From the IMG/VR virus record IMGVR_UViG_3300020283_000037, positions 1 through 20,745 of that record: DNA of 20,745 nt; one strand, written 5' to 3'. The DNA is from a virus. A program made the translations under genes and the position numbers. Shown here piece after piece: positions 14,846 through 20,745 of this stretch. The notes beneath the pieces are model-generated. The model made no database searches. It was given only the letters and a program-made list of their open reading frames with translations, and was not told the DNA's origin. The first letter of the stretch is position 1. Every line of letters begins with the position of its first letter.

Positions 14846-16426
14846 ATGGCGGCAATTGTAACCGATCAGTTTAGAATATTAAATGCGGGAAACTTTGTAG
14901 ATTCCGTCACTAGTACTGATAATTCTTACTATATTTTTGTTGGTTTATCCAATCCTTCCATAGCTGGGTTTGGAAGAACTACAGGATGGGACTCAAATAC
15001 TCCTAGTCCCACTGACAATATTGATTATGCCAATTTTATTGGCGACAATATGTCATTTGGTAAGAAGATATCCTCCTCCAATGTAAGGAGACTTATAAGA
15101 AGGATAGATTGGACTAGGGGTACAAAGTATGAGATGTATCGTCATGATTACAGTCTCAATAATCTCTCTCCAATTACAAAGTCATCAAGACTTTATGATA
15201 CAAATTATTATGTAATGAATAGTGAGTTTAAAGTATATTCTGTTATTGACAACGGATCTTCTGGTATCAATACAACAGGAAATGCCTCACTTGATGAACC
15301 AACCTTTACCGATCTTGAACCATCAAAAGCGGGCGTAAGTGGTGATGGGTATGTTTGGAAATACCTTTTTTCAGTATCACCATCTGATATTGTCAAGTTT
15401 GATTCTACTGAATACATTTCAGTACCAAATAATTGGTCTACCTCAACATCTGCTCAAATAGTTGCCGTTAGGAATAACGGCAATTCTGATAATAATGAAA
15501 ATCAAATCAAGAAAGTTTATATTGATAAACAAGGATTGGGGTATTCTCAGGGATCTCACGAAGTTAATATTTTAGGTGATGGAACTGGTGCTAAAGTTAT
15601 TGTTGACGTTGATGTCAACGGTAAAATTACAAATACTGTCGTTTCTTCTGGTGGTAAAGATTATAGTTATGGTATGGTTGATTTAGGATCAATACAACCA
15701 CAAGGACAAGGAGGTATTCCAAATCCAGCGAAACTAATTCCAATCATTCCACCTTCAAAAGGTCATGGACATGATATTTACAAAGAACTTGGAGCTGACA
15801 AAGTTCTTTGTTATGCAAGATTTGATGATTCTACCAGAGATTTTCCAACTGACGTAACTTTTGGACAAATCGGTATTGTTAAAAATCCAACATCTTTTGG
15901 ATCTACAGCAGTTTTCACTGAAAATCAATTTTCTTCATTAGGAGCTTTGAAATTTATTCCAACAGTTGATGGATCAATGTTGAAAGTCGGTGACAAAATT
16001 ACTCAACAAATTCAAAGTAACTCTCAAAGCGCGGTTGGTTTTGTTGCATCATTCGATAATGAAACCAAAGTATTAAAGTATTTCCAAGATAGGAGTGCTT
16101 TCTTTAATGAAACAACATTTGATCAAACCGATCATAGAAATGTTACCTCAAATGCTAGATTATATGACTTTGAAAACGCTACAGTATCCAACGTTAAAAA
16201 TGTTACTACGAGTGGAGGTTTTTCCGGTCAAATTCATAATTTTACTGGTATTACCACAAATCCTACAGGAACAAAACTTATTGCTATCGGAACTCAAATT
16301 ACTAACGGGATCGGTGATCCTGAGATAAATAAAAAGTCAGGAGATATTGTCTATATTGACAATCGTCCAGCAATCTCCAGAAACTCAAGACAAAAAGAAG
16401 ACGTTAAAATCATCCTGGAATTCTAA
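14846..16426 (+). CDS. 8: Baseplate wedge subunit gp8, enlarged
   Basis: This encodes 526 residues from the ATG at 14846; T4 gp8 has 334. In T4, gp8 is a dimer in the wedge that binds gp10, gp7 and gp6. The N-terminus MAAIVTDQFRILNAGNFVDS, then YYIFVGLSNPS, and later TRGTKYEMYRHDYS, LYDTNYYVMNSEFKVYSVIDN and SGDGYVWKYLFSVSPSDIVKF fit gp8 of marine T4-like phages. An ATG at 14789 in frame would add 19 residues, but it lies inside the giant gene, upstream of the late-promoter box, and adds nothing conserved. The extra length includes two GGxGY-type repeats at about residues 220-283 (KKVYIDKQGLGYSQGS and TNTVVSSGGKDYSYG), the same type as in the giant protein, and a C-terminal beta region ending with GDIVYIDNRPAISRNSRQKEDVKIILEF. 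It stops three bases before the next ATG. Confidence 0.93.
   Translation: MAAIVTDQFRILNAGNFVDSVTSTDNSYYIFVGLSNPSIAGFGRTTGWDSNTPSPTDNIDYANFIGDNMSFGKKISSSNVRRLIRRIDWTRGTKYEMYRHDYSLNNLSPITKSSRLYDTNYYVMNSEFKVYSVIDNGSSGINTTGNASLDEPTFTDLEPSKAGVSGDGYVWKYLFSVSPSDIVKFDSTEYISVPNNWSTSTSAQIVAVRNNGNSDNNENQIKKVYIDKQGLGYSQGSHEVNILGDGTGAKVIVDVDVNGKITNTVVSSGGKDYSYGMVDLGSIQPQGQGGIPNPAKLIPIIPPSKGHGHDIYKELGADKVLCYARFDDSTRDFPTDVTFGQIGIVKNPTSFGSTAVFTENQFSSLGALKFIPTVDGSMLKVGDKITQQIQSNSQSAVGFVASFDNETKVLKYFQDRSAFFNETTFDQTDHRNVTSNARLYDFENATVSNVKNVTTSGGFSGQIHNFTGITTNPTGTKLIAIGTQITNGIGDPEINKKSGDIVYIDNRPAISRNSRQKEDVKIILEF
15503..15695 (+). repeat. GGxGY-type repeat pair inside gp8
   Basis: The encoded units KKVYIDKQGLGYSQGSHEV and TNTVVSSGGKDYSYGMVDL, about residues 222-283 of gp8, are separated by a Gly/Asp turn and a VIVDVDVNGKI strand. 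The second matches the giant protein's units in layout. This is the likely source of much of the extra length over T4 gp8. Confidence 0.6.
16324..16331 (+). promoter_or_regulatory. Possible late promoter box (GATAAATA) upstream of the DUF4815 gene
   Basis: GATAAATA lies inside the end of gp8, 98 bases before the ATG at 16430. It is the same octamer, at nearly the same distance, as the box ahead of the giant gene (2845-2852). It is weaker evidence than the boxes that sit 19-25 bases from a start. Confidence 0.3.
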
Positions 16427-16429
16427 ACG

Positions 16430-19400
16430 ATGCCACAGAAAACTAATCTCAATATCAATCCTTATTTTGACGATTTCGATAAGGATGATAATTTTTACAA
16501 GGTTTTATTCAAACCGGGATTTCCAGTTCAGGCTAGAGAACTGACGACTCTGCAGTCAATTCTGCAGAATCAGATAGAGTCGTTTGGAAGTCATATGTTC
16601 AAAGAGGGATCAATGGTGATCCCCGGTAACGTTGCATTTGATGATGAGTATCCGGCAGTAAAACTAAATGAAGATCATTTAGGGATTAATATTTCTGTAT
16701 ATGGAAAAAATCTTGTAGGTAAGAGGTTAAGAGGACAAACATCTGGAATTGTTGCCAAAGTTGATAGGTATGAAGATGTATCTGATATTAATGAAATAAC
16801 ACACCCAACTATTTTTGTAAAATATATTGAGTCTGGAAGTAATAATCAAGTTGAACCTTTTCTGGATGGTGAAGTTTTAATCACGGAAAATTCTTTCAGT
16901 TATGGTAACACTTCTATAAATGCAGGAGAAACAGTTGCCTCTTTGATTTCTGTAAATGCTACCTCAGTTGGAACTTCCGTATCTATCGCTCCTGGTGTAT
17001 ATTTCATTAGAGGGACATTTGTTGACGTTTCCTCAGATAAAATAATTTTAGATCCTTATTCTAACAGACCCTCTTACAGAGTTGGTTTAAATATTGGAGA
17101 AGAAATTGTCACTGCAAAAGATGACAATTCTTTATATGACAATGCAAAGGGATTTTCTAACTTTGCTGCTCCTGGTGCCGATAGATTAAAAATTAATCTC
17201 ACGTTATCAAAGAAATTATTAACTGATAATGATGATAAGACTTTTGTAGAACTTCTTAGATTAGATAATGGTGTAATTAAAAAAATTCAGAATAAATCAA
17301 GTTATAATCTTATCAGAGATTATTTTGCACAAAGAACTTTTGATGAGTCTGGTAATTACGCTATTGATGATTTTGAAGTTGAAGTCAGAGAAAGTTTGAA
17401 TGATAGACTTGGAAATGAAGGAGTATATTTTTCTGGACAGTCTACTGATGAAGGAAATACTCCTTCTGAAGACCTTATGGCAGTATCCATTTCTGCTGGT
17501 AAGGCATATGTTAAGGGATTTGATGTAGAGAACACTGCCACTAAAATTATTGATGTTGAAAAACCAAGAGATACTAAAACAGTAGATAATTCTTTAGTCC
17601 CATTTGAAATGGGAACTCTAATTCGTGTTAATAATGTTCAGGGAACTCCATTATTTGGAGTAAACAATAATAGTAATATTGTAAGACTTCAAGGTCGTAG
17701 AAGAGGAACTTCTACAACTGCTGCTACTGGAACTGAAATTGGTCAGGCAAGAGTTTATAACTTTAGTCTTACAGATTCTGCTCAAGTAGATAAATCCACT
17801 TCTTGGGATTTGTATCTTTTTGATGTTCAAACATACACTACTATTAGTTTGAACGAAAATACTCTGACTGCTGATATGCCTGTCAGTTCTTATGTAAGAG
17901 GTGTAAGTAGTGGTGCCTCTGGTTATGTTCAGAGTGCCCCTGCTGGAACTACGAGTGTTACCCTGATGCAGACATCAGGAACCTTCATTGTTGGTGAGCA
18001 ACTCTTAATTAATGAAACCACTGAAATTTCTCGTTCTATTACAAGTCTCACTACCCACACCATTGAAGATGTTAAGTCAATTTATCAAGATTCTACAGCA
18101 TTAAATTCTGAACTCAAGAGAGATTTTATTGCTGATACTATTCTTGAGAGAGTATCTCCTAATGACTTTGGAATAGCAGATACTGTTGAAATCACCACTG
18201 CTGGTGCTATGACTTGCCCAGGTAAGTTCTTCAATAATATTAAAGTTGGAGATATTATTAGATATCAAATCGTTGGAACCAGTGATGAAACTTTTAACAG
18301 AGTTTCTGCTGTAAACACCGCTAAAACAGAGTTGACCTTAGTTGCTGAAGAAAGCATAACCAATGTATGTGATGGTGCTCTTCCGGGTTCTGATTTTACA
18401 GGAACATTTACATTAGGTGTCCCCGTTGTTAGAGATCGTGGTGGTTTGTTCGCACCTCTTGAAGAAGAAAACATTTCTTCTGTTGATCTTGGATCTTCCA
18501 ATCTTTTAGTTTCAAGTCAGATTAGAGAGCAATCTACTACTGTTGGTGGAGATCTAGCTCTCAACGTAACTGCGACTGGCATTAGCAGTTGTCTGTTTGA
18601 ATCCTTTGATCAAGAAAGATATAGTATCCACTACAACGATGGTTCAATTGAACCTTTAACTAAAGATCAAGTAACTCTTAGTTCTGCATCTCAAGTTATT
18701 ACATTCACTGGACTTACTGCATCTCAATCAAGCAACGTAACAGTTAACACAACTGTTAAGAAAATTGGTATCACTAATAAGAATAAAATTCTAACTAGAA
18801 GCACCAAACTTGAAGTTGATAAATCTGCTGCCGGTGTATCTACTTCCATATCTGCAACAACACAAAGTGATTTTTACGGAACCAGAATTCAGGATAGAGA
18901 AATTTCTCTGAATGTTCCAGATGTCACTGAAGTTGTTGCTGTATATGAGTCTCTTGGTACATCAATTCCATCTCTTGATGCACTTAGTTTTCCTGCAGGT
19001 TCTTCTCTTGACACAGAGTCTATTCTTGGTGAAAAAGTTAGAGGACAAACAACTAATGCAATTGCTCAAATTGTTACTAGGTCTTCATCAACAAAAATTG
19101 AAATTGTATATTTGACGGATAATAAGTTTGCATTAGGAGAAAACGTAATTTTTGAAGAGTCTGGAATCATCCTTCCTCTTCAAACTGTTACTCTTGGAAA
19201 CTATTCTGACGTAACCACTAGTTATATTCTTGATAAGGGAGTCAAACCACAATTTTATGATTACTCAAGAATTGTTCGCAAAGAAAACAATTCTTATGTT
19301 CCTTCAAGAAAACTGCTGATTATTTACAACCATTATACAGTTCCGTCTAATGATAATGGTGATGTCTATACAGTTAACTCTTATGATGCTGAAAGATTTA

Positions 19401-20745
19401 AAAATGATATCCCCACAGCAGGAGATTTGAGAGCATCAGATGTTTTAGATTTTAGACCAAGAGTTGCTAATTTTACTTCTACATCACTTTCACCCTTTGA
19501 TTATACTGCAAGAACTTTTGCCACAACTGGCACTAATCCCACTTTGCTGGTTACACCAAATGAAAGTTCTTTGATTGGATATAGTTATTATCTTCCAAGA
19601 ATTGACAAAGTTGTATTTGGTGCAAAAGGTGATATTTCGGTAATTAAAGGAACTAGTTCTGAAGAACCTAAAGAACCACAAATTTCTTCAGATATGATGG
19701 AAATTGGTACTATTGAACTACCAGCATATCTTTACAATACTTCTGATGCGGTGTTGACTTTGGTTGACAACAGAAGATATACAATGAGAGACATTGGAAA
19801 GATTGAGGATAGAGTTGAAAATTTAGAAACTCTTACCTCGCTTTCTCTCCTTGAACTTGATACTAGAACTCTGCAGGTTAGAGATGCTGATGGTCTTGAT
19901 AGATTTAAATCAGGTTTCTTTGTAGATGATTTTGCAGATAGTGAAAGAATGGAGGAAGATTCTGAAGCAGGAACTCTGAATAATGAGTTAAAATCCCCTA
20001 TTGATTATTTTTCTCTAAAACCAGAGGTTGCTGCGGCAAATTCAGTTGATAATCAATTTGACTTAAATTTTCAACTTCTTGATCCTAATGTAAGAAAAAC
20101 TGGTGATCTTATTACATTGAATTATAGTGACAAATCATGGATCAAACAACCTCTTGCTTCTAGAGTTGAGAATGTAAACCCATTCAATATGACTGAGTTT
20201 AGAGGTAGGATTGAAATTTCTCCATCTCAGGATAGTTGGGTTAGAACAGTTACAACTGAGACTTTCGCTGGTAGCAGTGTTCGCCGTGCTGGTAGAAGTG
20301 CAAGAAGAAGATTTGGCAGAGCATTAGCAGCAGCAGGATTCCAATTCAGAAGATCGGGTTTCCGTGGTGGTAGATTTGATATTAGTCGAACTACTCAATT
20401 ACCCACACAAACAGATACTCATATTAGATCTAGAAACGTAGCATTTAACGCTACTGGTTTGAGGCCACTTGCAAGACACTATCATTTCTTTGATGGATCT
20501 ACTAATTTGGATATAATTCCCAAATTGGTTGAAATTACGATGACATCTGGTGTTTTTAGAAATGGAGAAACAGTAAAAGGATTTGTTGGGTCTAGACAAT
20601 TGTTCTCTGTAAGAATATGTCAACCAAATCATAAGAGAGGTCCAATTACTAATCCAACTGATGCATATCGTTTCAATCCATATAATAAGACAGTAACTCT
20701 TCCAACGGTTTACTCTGCATCCTCAACTGTATTGAACATTGATAT
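16430..20745 (+). CDS. DUF4815-type baseplate/tail structural protein, 3'-truncated by window edge
   Basis: The frame is open from ATG 16430 to the window end: 1,438 complete codons and no stop. The N-terminus (LNINPYFDDFDKDDNFYKVLF, then KPGFPVQARELTTLQSILQNQIESFG and MFKEGSMVIPG, residues 6-67) is characteristic of DUF4815 proteins, widespread in tailed phages and often annotated as structural or baseplate/fibre proteins. Other familiar segments are DVLDFRPRV (about 1004-1012), a predicted coiled coil RYTMRDIGKIEDRVENLE followed by DGLDRFKSGFFVDDF (about 1116-1167), and RSRNVAFNATGLRPLARHYHFFDG (about 1330-1352). Three RGQTSG-type units occur at about 94-152, 482-529 and 864-911, and an Arg-rich patch lies at about 1285-1320. 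It follows gp8 by three bases, the slot where T4 has gp9/gp10. I infer an outer-baseplate or fibre-docking role. The Shine-Dalgarno is weak (TGGAA about ten bases upstream). Confidence 0.88.
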   Translation, partial: MPQKTNLNINPYFDDFDKDDNFYKVLFKPGFPVQARELTTLQSILQNQIESFGSHMFKEGSMVIPGNVAFDDEYPAVKLNEDHLGINISVYGKNLVGKRLRGQTSGIVAKVDRYEDVSDINEITHPTIFVKYIESGSNNQVEPFLDGEVLITENSFSYGNTSINAGETVASLISVNATSVGTSVSIAPGVYFIRGTFVDVSSDKIILDPYSNRPSYRVGLNIGEEIVTAKDDNSLYDNAKGFSNFAAPGADRLKINLTLSKKLLTDNDDKTFVELLRLDNGVIKKIQNKSSYNLIRDYFAQRTFDESGNYAIDDFEVEVRESLNDRLGNEGVYFSGQSTDEGNTPSEDLMAVSISAGKAYVKGFDVENTATKIIDVEKPRDTKTVDNSLVPFEMGTLIRVNNVQGTPLFGVNNNSNIVRLQGRRRGTSTTAATGTEIGQARVYNFSLTDSAQVDKSTSWDLYLFDVQTYTTISLNENTLTADMPVSSYVRGVSSGASGYVQSAPAGTTSVTLMQTSGTFIVGEQLLINETTEISRSITSLTTHTIEDVKSIYQDSTALNSELKRDFIADTILERVSPNDFGIADTVEITTAGAMTCPGKFFNNIKVGDIIRYQIVGTSDETFNRVSAVNTAKTELTLVAEESITNVCDGALPGSDFTGTFTLGVPVVRDRGGLFAPLEEENISSVDLGSSNLLVSSQIREQSTTVGGDLALNVTATGISSCLFESFDQERYSIHYNDGSIEPLTKDQVTLSSASQVITFTGLTASQSSNVTVNTTVKKIGITNKNKILTRSTKLEVDKSAAGVSTSISATTQSDFYGTRIQDREISLNVPDVTEVVAVYESLGTSIPSLDALSFPAGSSLDTESILGEKVRGQTTNAIAQIVTRSSSTKIEIVYLTDNKFALGENVIFEESGIILPLQTVTLGNYSDVTTSYILDKGVKPQFYDYSRIVRKENNSYVPSRKLLIIYNHYTVPSNDNGDVYTVNSYDAERFKNDIPTAGDLRASDVLDFRPRVANFTSTSLSPFDYTARTFATTGTNPTLLVTPNESSLIGYSYYLPRIDKVVFGAKGDISVIKGTSSEEPKEPQISSDMMEIGTIELPAYLYNTSDAVLTLVDNRRYTMRDIGKIEDRVENLETLTSLSLLELDTRTLQVRDADGLDRFKSGFFVDDFADSERMEEDSEAGTLNNELKSPIDYFSLKPEVAAANSVDNQFDLNFQLLDPNVRKTGDLITLNYSDKSWIKQPLASRVENVNPFNMTEFRGRIEISPSQDSWVRTVTTETFAGSSVRRAGRSARRRFGRALAAAGFQFRRSGFRGGRFDISRTTQLPTQTDTHIRSRNVAFNATGLRPLARHYHFFDGSTNLDIIPKLVEITMTSGVFRNGETVKGFVGSRQLFSVRICQPNHKRGPITNPTDAYRFNPYNKTVTLPTVYSASSTVLNID
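16544..16583. repeat. Nested inverted repeat near the start of the DUF4815 gene
   Basis: ACGACTCT at 16544-16551 is the exact reverse complement of AGAGTCGT at 16576-16583. Between them lies the exact 12-base palindrome ATTCTGCAGAAT at 16559-16570, nearly concentric with the outer pair. It lies within coding sequence for a conserved N-terminal segment. It may be a coincidence of codons or a local RNA fold; there is no T-run after it, so it is not a terminator. Confidence 0.45.

Noticed and set aside
15462-15483. 8-bp stem with a six-base loop (TTGCCGTT/AACGGCAA) in gp8
   Set aside because: It is internal to coding sequence and not followed by a T-run; several such hairpins are expected by chance in 20 kb.
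16914-16923. CTATAAATG, a near match to the late box inside the DUF4815 gene
   Set aside because: It lacks the final A of NATAAATA and no gene starts downstream of it.

Overview
This window is an AT-rich late structural block from a T4-like (Myoviridae-type) phage. It most resembles the T4-like myoviruses of marine picocyanobacteria (Synechococcus/Prochlorococcus), although a relative infecting another marine host such as SAR11 cannot be excluded from this stretch. The reasons are the recognisable T4-type baseplate genes in the order gp25, gp6, (giant gene), gp8, the DUF4815-type virion protein that follows, and T4-like late-promoter boxes (NATAAATA). I see no host genes, RNA genes, insertion sequences or CRISPR array.

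Layout, all on the + strand and almost without gaps: (1) 2-430, the 3' part of an unrecognised gene cut by the window edge; (2) 431-682, a small unrecognised protein rich in aromatic residues; (3) 643-1044, gp25-like baseplate wedge; (4) 1046-2947, gp6-like baseplate wedge; (5) 2950-14817, one uninterrupted 3,955-codon gene filling more than half the window and sitting where T4 has gene 7; (6) 14846-16426, gp8-like baseplate wedge with extra repeats; (7) 16430 to the window end, a DUF4815-type structural protein of at least 1,438 residues, not terminated here. Intergenic gaps are 0-28 bases and one pair of genes overlaps by 40 bases. No gene-free stretch exceeds 300 bases.

The genes fit one job: building the periphery of the baseplate. 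gp25 and gp6 form the inner wedge, gp8 sits further out, and the two very large proteins probably form the outer wedge and the adsorption apparatus. The giant protein has a helical N-terminal region and then thousands of residues of repeated beta-rich modules, with one YHYH-type domain near residues 1180-1330. GGxGY-type repeats are shared between the giant protein and gp8.

The most useful regulatory observation is that a visual scan of the + strand found five NATAAATA boxes, and all five lie within about 100 bases upstream of a gene start. I found none on the - strand. Three lie only 19-25 bases from the start codon. Two of those genes (gp25 and gp8) have no convincing Shine-Dalgarno sequence, which suggests late mRNAs with very short leaders.
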